Source of the DNA: Molossus alvarezi
Taxonomy: Eukaryota > Chordata > Mammalia > Chiroptera > Molossidae
Direction: 5' to 3'
Assembly (NCBI GenBank): GCA_037176705.1
Contig: CM073888.1
Location: 43,964,810-44,028,809 of the forward strand
Length of the DNA stretch: 64,000 nt
The translations under genes and the position numbers were made by a program. The notes under the pieces were generated by a model, which worked only from the letters and a program-made list of their open reading frames with translations, was not told the origin of the DNA and searched no databases. Positions 43,537 through 53,702 of this stretch are shown piece after piece; within the stretch, counting starts at the first letter, position 1; each line of letters begins with the position of its first letter.

Positions 43537-43540
<4 letters not shown>
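43423..43540. mobile_element. Mariner-type MITE (118 bp palindrome)
   Basis: Inverted ends: CAGGATGGGGCAAAAGTAGGTTTACAG... at the left, and the complement ...CTGTAAACCTACTTTTGTCCCACTG at the right, with about 50 AT-rich bases between. The shape and terminal sequence fit a non-autonomous Tc1/mariner element. Dinucleotides next to both ends are TG, where TA would be expected. This may be mutation or imprecise end assignment. Confidence 0.75.

Positions 43541-43571
<31 letters not shown>
43541..43571. repeat. (TG)n microsatellite
   Basis: About 15 perfect TG units starting at the right end of the mariner MITE. Confidence 0.95.
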
Positions 43572-43573
<2 letters not shown>

Positions 43574-44115
43574 TTGTTCTACTTTCTGAAATGATGAAAA
43601 ATTAGAGTAGCTGTTGATACCCCCCCAAACTTGGACATACCTCAGAGGCTACCTTGGACGTGCAGAAGTTGATGGATCTGTCAAACTAACTAAAATTCTG
43701 AGAAATTCTTGAATCAACACAACGTGGATTCGGTCCCAGCATGGAGAAGGGGCGGGATGGGAGGAGAAGAGCAGCTGGGAGTGGAAGAGGACGGGGCACA
43801 AAGGACAGTGGAGGGAAGAGAAGATGCAGTGCTTCGTTTGCTCTGTACGCTCCCCAGCACAGTCCTGGAACTGCACCCAGTGCCTCTGTGCCGCCGTGAA
43901 TTTAATTTTTTAAAATAGAAGCAGGCAATTCAGAGTATGGTGGGAAAGCGCTGGAAAACATTCCGTGCTACTGGAAGCTGGCTGGGATAGGAAGCAGGTA
44001 ACGGCAGGTGCAGGTGATTGGCAGAGCCTTACAAATTTCCTCCTTCCTTCGCTTTCTGAATCAAAAGCACTACATGGTTATAGCTAAAGAAGGAAGATTT
44101 TAAAAAGAGCAATCT
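43572..44115. other. Unassigned DNA, purine-rich in part
   Basis: 43730-43830 is strongly GA-rich (GGGGCGGGATGGGAGG type). No gene or repeat recognised. Confidence 0.4.
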
Positions 44116-44322
44116 TGCCCGGCCAGTATGACTCACTGGTTGAGCATCGACCCATGCACCCAGAGGTCACTGGTTCGATTCCCGGTCAGGGCACATGCCC
44201 AGGTTATGGACCAAATCCCAGTGGGGGAGTATGCAGGAGGCAGCCAGTTGATGTTCTCTCTCATTGATGTTTCTATCTCTCTCTCTAAAATCAATAAAGA
44301 AAAAATAAAATTAAAAAAGAGA
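44116..44322 (+). mobile_element. VES SINE, plus strand
   Basis: Head GCCCGGCCAGTATGACTCACTGG, 'gagcatcgacccatgcaccc', B box GGTTCGATTCCC, tail aaaatcaataaag. Flanks aaaaagagcaat and aaaaagagaagt suggest a decayed duplication. Confidence 0.92.
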
Positions 44323-44439
44323 AGTCCAGGACAAGGAGACAGATTCTAATTCAAGAGTGTGTACCCTGAGCCATATGTACCCCCAAAACCCTCACCTTGA
44401 CTCCCTCCAATAAAAAAAAACAACTCATCAGCAAGGGCT

Positions 44440-45040
44440 CTTTCATGCATTTCTTTCAGAATCTTAAAAAATTATATATCCAACCCTTTGTAGAAAAGGC
44501 CGATAGTTTCTTATAAACATAACTACCCTGTAATCAAGCACTTCTAGTCTTAGGTATTTATCTAAAAGAAATGAAAACACATGTCCATGAAAGCACTTGT
44601 ATAAAAAGTTCATTAATGTGACAGTGAATAAACTAAATCTAACACATTTATGCAATAATGTGTAACTCAGAAATACAGAGAAATGAACTGCTACTTGCAA
44701 TAATAATAGGGTGATCTTCAAAAAATTGTGCTGAATAAAAGAAGCCTCAGCAAAACCAAAAAAAACTTAACTCTTACATCTATTATAGAAGTTCCAGAGC
44801 AGGCTAAGTGAAATTGTGATGGAAGCGTTGGAACAGTGGTTGCCCTTGGGTGGCAATGGGGAACTGGTTGGGAAGGAACATGAGAGAACCTCTGGGGTGA
44901 CAGGAATGGTCTGTATGTTCATAGTGGTTTGAGTCAAATAGATGCATGCATGTGTCAAAAATCATAGAATGATAAAGGTTTGGGCATTTTGCTTTATGTA
45001 GATTTCACTTTAAAAACCTATAAGCAAAATATTAAACCCT
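44440..45040 (+). mobile_element. Old L1M 3' region
   Basis: 'caagcacttctagtcttaggtatttatc', 'atgtccatgaaagcacttg', 'ggaacagtggttgcccttgggtgg' and 'tttatgtagatttcactttaaa' follow an ancient L1 ORF2 end and 3' UTR. No frame is open. Confidence 0.65.
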
Positions 45041-45122
45041 AGTTATATGCATGCTGAACTGTTTATGGATCAGGTATACTGATGTCTACAACTTAAAAAT
45101 TAAGATGAATAGATACATTTTA

Positions 45123-45387
45123 TTTTATTTTATTTTTTTATGAATTTTTATTTATTTTTTTGTTACAGATATTTTACCTTTTTACCCCATTGGCACCCCC
45201 CACCCTACCCCCCCTCCACCCTGTCCCCGGCTTAGTTGTCCATGTCCATTGGTCATGCATACATGCATATAAGTTCTGTGGTTTATCTCTCCCCCCCCCA
45301 CCCCCCATCCCCTCTTCTGAGGGATGTCAGTCTGTGCCCTACTTCCATGTGTCTGGGTCTACTGTATTCCTCAGACTGTTATGTTCA
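45123..45387 (-). other. L1 3' UTR with G-rich tract
   Basis: After ORF2 the minus strand carries a G-rich run (complement of the C-runs at 45283-45308 and 45204-45213), then 'acagggtggagggg'-type sequence and an A-rich end. G-rich, quadruplex-prone tracts in the 3' UTR are a known L1 feature. The tail complement is TTTTATTTTATTTTTTTATG. Confidence 0.85.
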
Positions 45388-48300
45388 TTATATTCCATAT
45401 ATAAGTGAGATCATGTGGTATTTGTCTTTTTCTGCTTGGCTTCTTTCACTTAGGATAATACTTTCCAGGTCCCTCCATGTCGTCTCAAAGGATAAGAGAT
45501 CTTTCTTTCTTACCGCTGCATAGTACTCCATTGTGTATATGTACCACTGCTTTTTTAGCCATTCGTCTACTGGTGGACACTTGGGCTGTTTCCAGATCTT
45601 AGCTATTGTAAATAGTGCTGCTATGAACATGGGGGTACATATATTCTTCCTGATTGGTGTTTCAGGCTTCTTAGGGTATATTCCTAGAAGTGGGATCACT
45701 GGGTCAAATGGAAGTTCAATTTTTAATTTTTTGAGGTAGCACCATATTGTTTTCCATAGCGGCTGCACCAGTCTGCATTCCCACCAGCAGTGTATTAGAG
45801 TCCCCTTTTCTCCACACCCTCGCCAACACTTGTTGTTGATGATTTGTTGATGGCGGCCATTCTGACAGGTGTGAGATGATACCTCATTGTTGTTTTAATT
45901 TGCATCTCTCTGGTGATTAGTGATGTTGAGCATTTCTTCATATGTCTCTTGGCCATTTGTATGTCCTGTTTGGAGAGGTGTCTATTCAGCTCCTCTGCCC
46001 ATTTTTTAATTGGGTTCTTTGTCTTCCTTTTGTGGAGTTGTAGGAGCACTCTATATATATTGGAAATTAACCCCTTATCTGATACATCATTGGCAATGAT
46101 GTTCTCCCATACAGTGGGTTGCCTTTCCATTTTGATGATTGTTTCTTTTGCTGTGCAGAAGCTTTTTAGTTTGATGTAGTCCCATGTGTTCATTTTCTCC
46201 TTTATTTCTGTTGCCTTAGGTGATGTATCAGTGAAAATTCTGCTCCGTATGATGTCCGAAATTTTGTTGCCTACATTTTCTTCTAGAATTTTTATGGATT
46301 CACGGGTCACATTTAAGACTTTTATCCATTTTGAGTTTATTTTTGTGTAGGGTGTAAGTTGATGGTCTAGTTTCATTTTTTTGCATGTAGCTGTCCAATT
46401 TTCCCAACACCATTTATTAAAGAGGCTGTCTTGACTCCACTGTATGCTCTTGCCACCTTTGTCAAATATTAATTGAGCGTATTGCCTTGGGTCCATTTCT
46501 GGGTTTTCAGTTCTGTTCCACTGGTCTATATGCCTGTTCTTGTGCCAGTACCAGGCTGTTTTGGTTACAGTCGCTTTGTAGTATAACCTGATATCTGGTA
46601 TTGTGATCCCACCTACATTGTTCTTCTTTTTCAAGAGTGCTGTGGCTATTCGGGGTCTTTTTTGGTTCCATATGAACTTTTGAAGTATTTGTTCTAGTTC
46701 TATGAAATATGTCGTTGGTATTTTGATGGGGATTGCATTGAATCTATAGATTGCTTTGGGTAGTATGGACATTTTAATGATGTTAATTCTTCCAATCCAT
46801 GAACAGGGTATGTGCTTCCACTTTTTTATATCTTCCTCTATTTCTTTTTTCAATGACCTGTAGTTTTCTGCAAATAGGTCCTTTACTTCTTTGGTTAAGT
46901 TTATTCCTAGGTATCGTAATTTTTTTGGTGCAATGGTAAATGGGATTGTTTTTTCAGTTTCTCTTTCTGTGAGTTCATCATTGATGTACAAGAATGCCGT
47001 CGATTTCTTGACGTTAATTTTGTATCCTGCTACTTTGCCAAATTCATTTATTAAGTCTAATAGATTTTTGATGGAGTCTTTAGGGTTTTCCATGTACAAT
47101 ATCATGTCATCTGCAAATAATGACAGTTTCACTTCCTCCTTTCCAATTTGGATCCCTTTTATTTTTTCTTCATGTCTGATTGCTGTGGCTAAGACTTCCA
47201 GTACAATGTTAAATAAGAGTGGTGAAAGTAGACATCCCTGTCTTGTTCCTGTTCTTAATGGAAATGATTTTAGTTTCTGTCCATTGAGTATGATGTTGGC
47301 TGTAGGTCTTTCATATATGGCCTTTATTATGTCAAGATATGATCCCTCTATTCCTACATTGCTGAGCATTTTTATCAGAAATGGATGCTGGATTTTGTCG
47401 AATGCTTTTTCAGCATCTATTGATATGATCATGTGGTTTTTATTCTTCATTTTGTTGATGTGGTGTATCACGTTTATTGATTTGCGAATATTGTACCAGC
47501 CTTGCATCCCTGGGATGAATCCCACTTGGTCATGGTGAATAATTTTTTTGATGTATTTCTGGATCCGATTTGCTAATATTTTGTTCAGGATTTTGGCATC
47601 TATGTTCATCAGGGATATTGGCCTGTAGTTTTCTTTCTTCGTAGTGTCTTTTTTCTGGTTTTGGAATTAGAATTATGCTGGCCTCATAGAACGTGTTTGG
47701 AAGTCTTCCTTCTTCTTGAATTTTTTGAAATAGTTTGAGGAGAATGGGTGTTAGTTCTTTTTTGAATGTTCAGTAAAACTCCCCCGTGAAACCATCTGGG
47801 CCTGGGCTTTTGTTTGCTGGGAGAGTCTTGATTACCTCTTCAATTTCCTTAGTTGTTATTGGTCTGTTCACGTTTTCTATCTCTTCCGGGAATAGTTTTG
47901 GGAGACTGTGTGTTTCTAGAAATTTGTCCATTTCGCTTAGATTGTCGAATTTGTTGCCATATAGTTGTTCATAGTAGTTGTTAACGATCTTTTGTATTTC
48001 CGTGGTGTTGGTTGTTACTTCTCCTCTTTCATTTCTGATTTTGTGTATTTGGCTTCTCTCTCTTTGTTTCTTGGTGAGTCTAGCTAAGGGTCCATCAATC
48101 TTGTTTATCTTTTCGAAAAACCAGCTCTTTGTTTCATTGATCCTTTGAATTGTTTTTTTGGTCTCTATGTCGTTTATTTCTGCTCTGATCTTTACTATTT
48201 CCTTCCTTCTACTTGCTCTGGGGTTTTCTTTTTGTTTGCTTTCTAATTCTTTAAGTTGTGAGGTTAGACAGTCAATTAGAAATTTTTCTTGTTTTTTGAG

Positions 48301-49212
48301 GTATGCCTGTAGTGCTATGAACTTCCCTCTCAGAACTGCTTTCGCTGCATCCCATAGATTTTGTGTTGTTGTGTCTTCATTTTCATTGGTTTCCAGGAAG
48401 TTTTTAATTTCTTCCTTGATCTCGTCGGTGACCCATTCATTGTTTAATAACATGCTATTTAGCCTCCATGTGTTGAAATGTCTTTGAATGTTCTTGTTGC
48501 AATTGATTTCTACTTTCATGCCATTGTGATCTGAGAAGATGCTTGATATGATTTCAATCTTCTTGAACGTGTAGAGATTTAGTTTGTGTCCTATCATGTG
48601 GTCTATCTTTGAGAATGTCCCATGTGCACTTGAGAAGAATGTGTATTCTGTAGTTTTGGGGTGTAATTCTCTGTAGATATCTATTAAATCCATTTGGTCT
48701 AGTGCTTCATTTAGAGTCTCTGTTTCCTTGCTAATTTTTTGCCTAGAGGATCTATCCAGTGCTGTCAACGGGGTGTTGAAGTCCCCTGCTATGATTGTAT
48801 TATTGTCGATTTCTCCTTGGAAGTCCTCCAGAAGATTTTTAATATATTTTGGTGCTCCTATATTGGGTGCATATATGTTTATCAAGGTTATATCTTCCTG
48901 TTGGATAGATCGTTTCAATATTATGTAGTGGCCGTCTTTGTCTCTAGTGATGGTCTTCATTTTGAAATCTATTTTATCAGATATGAGAATTGCTACGCCA
49001 GCTTTTTTTTGCTTTCCATTTGCTTGGAAAAATTTTTTCCATCCCTTCACTTTCAACCTATGTGAGTCTTTTGTTGAGAGGTGGGTCTCTTGTAAACAAC
49101 ATATAGATGAGTCATGCTTTCTTATCCAATCAGCTACTCTGTGTCTCTTTATGGGAGCATTCAATCCATTAACGTTTAAGGTGATTATTGATATGTACTT
49201 ATTTATTGCCAT
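45388..49212 (-). pseudogene. L1 ORF2 (endonuclease-reverse transcriptase), broken
   Basis: Normal L1 ORF2 protein (~1,275 residues) nicks target DNA and copies RNA there. Frame 1 (47770-49212, 480 codons) has the apurinic-type endonuclease with LNVNGLN, LQETHL, GDFNTPL and SDHNG. It ends at an in-frame TGA (47770-47772) just after [12 protein letters not shown]. The frame continues, but an extra base in an A-run at about 47650-47655 shifts it. Frame 2 (45795-47609, from MNIDAKILN) holds the reverse transcriptase with [12 protein letters not shown] and FADD (~residue 168). A second shift at about 45826-45840 precedes frame 3 (45388-45768), the C-terminal part with YTMEYYAA. The cysteine-rich segment overlaps the second shift. 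All catalytic motifs that I can see are kept, so damage is recent. Confidence 0.95.
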
Positions 49213-49257
49213 TTTTGTTTAGTGTGGTTCTATTTTTCTTCCCATTTCTACTGCTAA

Positions 49258-50151
49258 TTACAGCAGTTCTTTTAACATTTCTTGCAGTGCTGGTTTGGTG
49301 CTAATGTATTCCCTTAGCCTTTTTTTGTCTGGGAAGCTCTTTATTTGATCTTCTATTTTGAATGATAGCCTTGCTGGGTAGAGTAGTCTTGGATTCAGAT
49401 TCTTGTTTTTCATGACTTTGATTACTTCATGCCATTCCCTTCTGGCCTGTAGTGTTTCTTGTGAGAAGTCAGCTGAGAGCCTTATGGAGTTCCCTTTGTA
49501 GGTAACCTGTTGCTTATCTCTTGCTGCTTTTAGGATTCTCTCTTTGTCTTTAATTTGTGGCATTTTAATAACTATGTGTCTTGGTGTGGGTCTGTTTGAG
49601 TTCTTCTTACTTGGGACTCTCTGTGCTTCTTGAACTTGAATGCCTTCTTCTTTCACCAAATTAGGGAAGTTTTCTCTCACTATTTTTTTGAATATATTCT
49701 CTATCACTTGCTCATTTTCTTCTTCTTCGGGGACTCCTATGATGCAAATAGTATTACGTTTCCAGTTGTCCCATAGTTCTCTTAAGCTGTCTTCCTGTTT
49801 TTTAATAGTTTTTTCCTTTTGTTTTTCTGATTGGTTGATTTTTTCTACCCTGTCTTCTAATTCATTGATCCGGTCCTCAGCTTCCCCTACTCTGCTTTTT
49901 AAACCTTCCAATGTGTTTTTCATTTCTGATATGTCATTTTTTATCTCTTCTTGTTGGTTTTTAATTTCCAATTGGCTTATTTTCAGTGTCTCTATGTCCT
50001 TACTCATGCTGTTCAGCTTCCTCAAGATCATGGCTCTGAATTCTAGCTCTGTTAACATACCTAATTGCTCCACATTGATCTCATCTTCGGTGGAGGTGTC
50101 TTGCTCTTTCATTCGGCTTCTGTTTCTGTGTTTCACCATTTTGGCTATCAC
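49258..50151 (-). CDS. L1 ORF1 protein (RNA-binding chaperone), intact
   Basis: A 297-codon frame without interruption. ORF1 protein trimerises, coats L1 RNA and forms the cytoplasmic ribonucleoprotein needed for retrotransposition. Residues ~40-120 are a Glu/Lys-rich heptad coiled coil (KNDISEMKNTLEGLKSRV, then EDRINELEDRVEKI). An RRM-like part follows (NTICIIGVPEEEENEQ), then the C-terminal domain with RHIVIKMPQIKDKERIL and LLYPARLSFK. Human ORF1p has 338 residues, so the length is within the mammalian range. Met-5 (MVKHRNRSRMK) may be the real start. It lies 45 bp upstream of ORF2. Confidence 0.95.
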   Translation of the reverse strand: MIAKMVKHRNRSRMKEQDTSTEDEINVEQLGMLTELEFRAMILRKLNSMSKDIETLKISQLEIKNQQEEIKNDISEMKNTLEGLKSRVGEAEDRINELEDRVEKINQSEKQKEKTIKKQEDSLRELWDNWKRNTICIIGVPEEEENEQVIENIFKKIVRENFPNLVKEEGIQVQEAQRVPSKKNSNRPTPRHIVIKMPQIKDKERILKAARDKQQVTYKGNSIRLSADFSQETLQARREWHEVIKVMKNKNLNPRLLYPARLSFKIEDQIKSFPDKKRLREYISTKPALQEMLKELL

Positions 50152-50961
50152 TGTGGGCTTTGGAGCCTGTCAAGTTCTCCCTGTGGGTGTTGGTGTTCTG
50201 CTGTTTGTGGCTCCCTCTCCTGTGTTTAGATGAGCGAGGGAGGACCCACGTTGAACACCACTGTCAAGTCTTACTTTCCTGGTTAAAGTTGCCAGCCCAG
50301 GAAAGGTACTGTTGTCCTCTAGCTTTTTGCCTGGAGGCTAGCAGTCTAGGTTAATTGATGAGTTTTGGGTTGTCAGTTGATTGAAAAACTCCCTCTGGTG
50401 CTCAGCCAAGGGGCTTTCACGAGGGTGGGGCAGATGCTGGTTGTTAGTGAGCCTCAATTAGCACTTCAATGGCCCACAGGGTGGGGTTGGATCTCCAAGG
50501 GAGGGGCTGCTGCCTCTCCTCAGAGCTCTGGGAAGGAGCAATGTGGCCACAGTCCTGCGTGGCTGCACTCAGCCAAAGCTCTGAGTGCCCTCCAAACCCC
50601 GAGTGTCCCCACACAGTTCCAGTCCAGTCTGCCCTCCCTCTGCCGGAGCCCAAGGTGAGTGGCTGTGGCTGTTTCAGCCTCTGTCCCGGCTGCGCTGTGG
50701 GGCCGCCTGGGAGTGTAACCCGTGGGCGCCGCTCCCAGCTGAGGCGGCTGTGGAGCTGCGGACCTTGGGCTCCCAGCCCCCGTCTCGCGCCTTCGCAAGC
50801 CTACCGGGATGGAGTCAGTGTCCCTCGTTGTCTGGTCCTCGCAAGCTGCTTTTCTGTTGCTTTTTCCCGTCGATTTGTCTGTGTTATAGTTGTAATTCCA
50901 GTTTGGTTCTGGGAGACGGTCTGTGTAGCTCCGCTCACTCCGCCGCCATTTTTCGATTCCC
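50152..50961 (-). promoter_or_regulatory. L1 5' UTR with internal Pol II promoter
   Basis: About 810 bases upstream of ORF1, GC- and CpG-rich towards the 5' end (50640-50960), as expected of an internal L1 promoter. Its first bases carry a YY1-type motif. The opposite strand holds long open frames (50365-50658, 50469-50978 and 50585-51115), the last two running out of the element into flanking DNA. Confidence 0.85.
50942..50952 (-). promoter_or_regulatory. YY1-type site at the L1 5' end
   Basis: The minus strand reads AAAATGGCGGC about ten bases inside the 5' end, matching the YY1 core (AANATGGCGGC). In human L1 a YY1 site at the same place positions transcription start. Function here is inferred. 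Confidence 0.7.
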
Positions 50962-51243
50962 GAATAGATACGTTTTAAAGAAGGCAAGTATACAAAAAGT
51001 TAACAATTGTATAATCTATATGGTGGGCATATGGATGGTCAATGTAAAATTCTTTCAAGTTTTCTTAAATTTGAACATTTTCTTACTAACAAAAATCAGA
51101 AAAATGGGAATTTAACATACAAAACAAGCAAACAAATCAGGGCACTCTCACACTGGTACCGACACAGCTCATTTGGACCAACTCACTGGCAGAGAACAAC
51201 TAGAAAATTGATACAATATATAGATTTATAAATTCTGCTTGAA

Positions 51244-51517
51244 CCCCGGCCAGTTTTCTCAGTAGTTAGAGCATCGACCTGAAGGGTCAAGGGTTTGACT
51301 CCTGATCAAGGGCATGTACCTGGGTTGCAGGTTTGATCCCCGGCCTGGGTGTGGTCGTGCAGGAGGCAAGCAATTGATGTGTCTCTCTCACATGGATGTT
51401 TCTTTCTTTCTCTCTCTCTCTCTCTCCCCCTCTCCCTCCCTTCCTTCCACTCCATCTAAAAAAAAAAAAAAAAAATCAATGGAAAAATATCCTTGAATGA
51501 GGATTAACAACACAACA
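51244..51517 (+). mobile_element. VES SINE, plus strand, diverged
   Basis: Head 'ccccggccagttttctcagtagttagagcatcgacc', B-box region 'ggtttgactcctg', CT body, an internal A17 and end 'atatccttgaatgaggatt'. Duplication tctgcttgaa at 51234-51243 and 51518-51527. It lies 280 bp from the L1 5' end. Confidence 0.88.
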
Positions 51518-51599
51518 TCTGCTTGAAGGCATCAGGGAGCTAAGATACAGGAAAAGAGTGAAATCCTGAGAGCTTAGTCCAACATATGGAGCACTTCAT

Positions 51600-51850
51600 T
51601 TTTTTTTTTTAAGATTACTTTGTTTAAATTTTTTATTTTATATCACAGTCGACATACAATATTATATTAGTTTTAGGTGTACAACCCCGTGATTAGACAT
51701 TTATAAGAAATACAAATTGGTAGTTACAGAATAGTCATGGGGGTGTAAAATAGAGCATAGAGAATGTAGTCAATAGTATTGTAATAGCTATACACAGAGG
51801 CACTTCTAATTCTAAAAACATCTGCTAATCATTGTAGAGGTTGAGATGCT
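51600..51850. mobile_element. Old LINE-1 3' UTR pieces
   Basis: 'cacagtcgacatacaatattatattagttttaggtgtacaac' and 'ttggtagttacagaatagtcatgggggtg ... gaatgtagtcaatagtattgtaatagc' are phrases of old L1 3' UTRs. Orientation is mixed. Confidence 0.6.
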
Positions 51851-52495
51851 TAGAAGAATTCTCTCACATTCTCATGGGGCAAGAGGGCTAAGAAATTATA
51901 GACCAGAGTCTAGAAAGGGGCCTACTAACCCTTGACACTTACAGATGGGATCCCAAAGAGGGACACACTTAAAAGTGAGAGTAAACTGGTGAGAGTAAAA
52001 CCAGAAATAAACTGGTCCTTGCAAAAAAAAAAAAAAAACAACAACAAAAAAAATGAAGCCCTGGTTAGAACCATCTTAATTCTTGAAATTGCATAAAGGT
52101 GAAATGGGATTTCTATTGCTCTTAACTACCTAATAGAAGAAAAAAAATTAATCTCTTTAACAGGAGACAGTATATACTAGCTCATATTATTAGTACAGTT
52201 TCTCATATAATGTCAACCACTCAATGAAAATTAATTAAGGACTTGGGCTTTTTGGTTACAATGTAGTAACAAGAACTGAATTAACTCTTTGGCACAAAAC
52301 AACAAAAATAGGCAAACTATATTAGGTAATGGTTTTCAAGACCTGGAACATCAGGTAGTGAGAGACAGGGCTCCCTGAGCGACGAGAATCCAACGCAGAG
52401 CCTGTGCCCCTGCGGCCCACTGCCCGGCAGGTTCAGAGCCCGCGCAGGCACAACATCAGCAGGCCTGGGCAGTGGGCTCTCAGCTGAAGTCTACT
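51851..52495. other. Unassigned DNA
   Basis: A-rich stretch at 52022-52051 (A16 then AAC repeats). A GC-richer patch at 52370-52490 has no recognisable feature. Confidence 0.4.
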
Positions 52496-52498
52496 ATT

Positions 52499-52862
52499 TG
52501 TCTTAGGCCGTTCAGGTGGCTGTCACAGACTACCACAGACTGGGTGGTTTATAAACAGAAATGTATTTCTCTAGTTCTGGAAGCTGGCAGTCCAAGATAA
52601 CACATGGGCAGATACAGTGTTTGGTGAAAGCTCACTTCCTGGTTCCGAGCTGGCTGGCTGTTCACTGTGTCCTCACATTGCCAAGGGCAAGGGAGCTCCC
52701 TGGGGTCTCTTTTATGAGGGCAGTAATCCCATTCATAAGGGCTCTGACCTCATGACCTAGTAATTGCCCAGACTTCACACCTCCTAATGCCATCACACTG
52801 GGGATTAGGTTTTAACATATTAATTTGGGGGAGGAGACATGAACGTTTTGTTTATAGCACTA
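52499..52862 (-). mobile_element. MaLR (MST/MLT1-type) LTR, minus strand
   Basis: The plus strand reads as the complement of the LTR: 'cttaggccgttcaggtggctg', 'cacagactgggtggtttataaac', 'gcaagggagctccctggggtctcttttatgagggc', 'ccatcacactggggattagg' and 'ttttaacatattaatttgggggagg'. It is well preserved for its class. No internal genes. Confidence 0.88.
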
Positions 52863-53104
52863 TTGTAAGGTTCTTATCACTAAAGTTAGACTGTGATAAG
52901 ATGTATTCTATAAACACTAAATCATCCACTAATGTAACATAACAAGTTATAGCTAATATGAAAACAAAAGGATAACATGAATAATTTAATCCAAAAGAAG
53001 GTAGTAAAAAAAAGGAAGGGGGAAAAGATGTGACAAAGATTATATTAAATATAAATGCTCTAACTACTTCAATGAGAAAGTAAAGAGTCTCTCAGGTTGG
53101 ATTT

Positions 53105-53320
53105 AAAAAAAAAAATACTTTTCTTTATTAATTTTAGAGAGAAAGAGAGAGGGAGAGAGAGATAGAAACATCAATGAGAGAGAATATCAATCGGCTGCCT
53201 CCTTCATGCCTCACACTGGGAACTGGGCCCACAACCTGGACATGTGCTCTGACCTGGAATCGAACCAGCGAACTCTTGGTGCATGGGTCGACGTTCAACC
53301 ACCGAGCCACACCTGCAGGT
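53105..53320 (-). mobile_element. VES SINE, minus strand, inside L1
   Basis: GA body, 'gaatcgaaccagcgaactcttggtgcatgggtcgacg', head 'accgagccacacctgcagg'. Duplication tcaggttggattt is identical at 53092-53104 and 53321-53333. The intact duplication fixes both ends. Confidence 0.93.
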
Positions 53321-53702
53321 TCAGGTTGGATTTTTTAAAAAAATATGACCCAATTAGTTTTTGTGTATAAGAAACACAAAAACGAAAAAGACACAGATAG
53401 GTTAAAAGTAAAATGATGGGAAAAGATCTACCATGCTAACAAAAAATCAAAATAAAACTGGAGTGTGTATTAAAACAGAGGAGACTTCAGAGCAAAGAAT
53501 ATTGTCAAAGATGAAAAGGTCACTTCATGATGATAAAGGGCATAATTTATCAAAAGGGCACAATAATCACATACATTTATGCACCTATTAACAGAGCTTC
53601 AAAATACATAAAGCAAAAGCTGCTAGAACCTGAAGAATAAATAGGCATATTCACAAATAAAATCAGATATCTAATATTCCTCTCTAAATAATTGATAGAA
53701 CA

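Larger units (their letters stand above)
45123..50961 (-). mobile_element. Full-length LINE-1 (5.84 kb), minus strand
   Basis: Complete non-LTR retrotransposon: 5' UTR (50152-50961), ORF1 (49258-50151), 45-bp spacer, ORF2 (about 45388-49212, broken), 3' UTR (45123-45387) ending in an A/T-rich tail. The ends are fixed by a 16-bp duplication, gaatagatacatttta at 45107-45122 and gaatagatacgtttta at 50962-50977, one mismatch. Full length with near-identical flanks indicates a rather recent insertion. Its enzyme family mobilises VES RNA. It shares its lineage with the truncated copies at 31.9, 37.2, 40.2 and 55.4 kb. Confidence 0.97.

Noticed and set aside
46891..47538. 215-codon plus-strand open frame
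   Set aside because: It is the antisense shadow of the L1 ORF2 reverse-transcriptase region, in AT-biased sequence, with no domain of its own.
49640..50233. 197-codon plus-strand open frame rich in Ser and Phe
   Set aside because: Antisense of the ORF1 coiled coil; Glu/Lys codons read backwards give Ser/Phe/Leu. No independent support.
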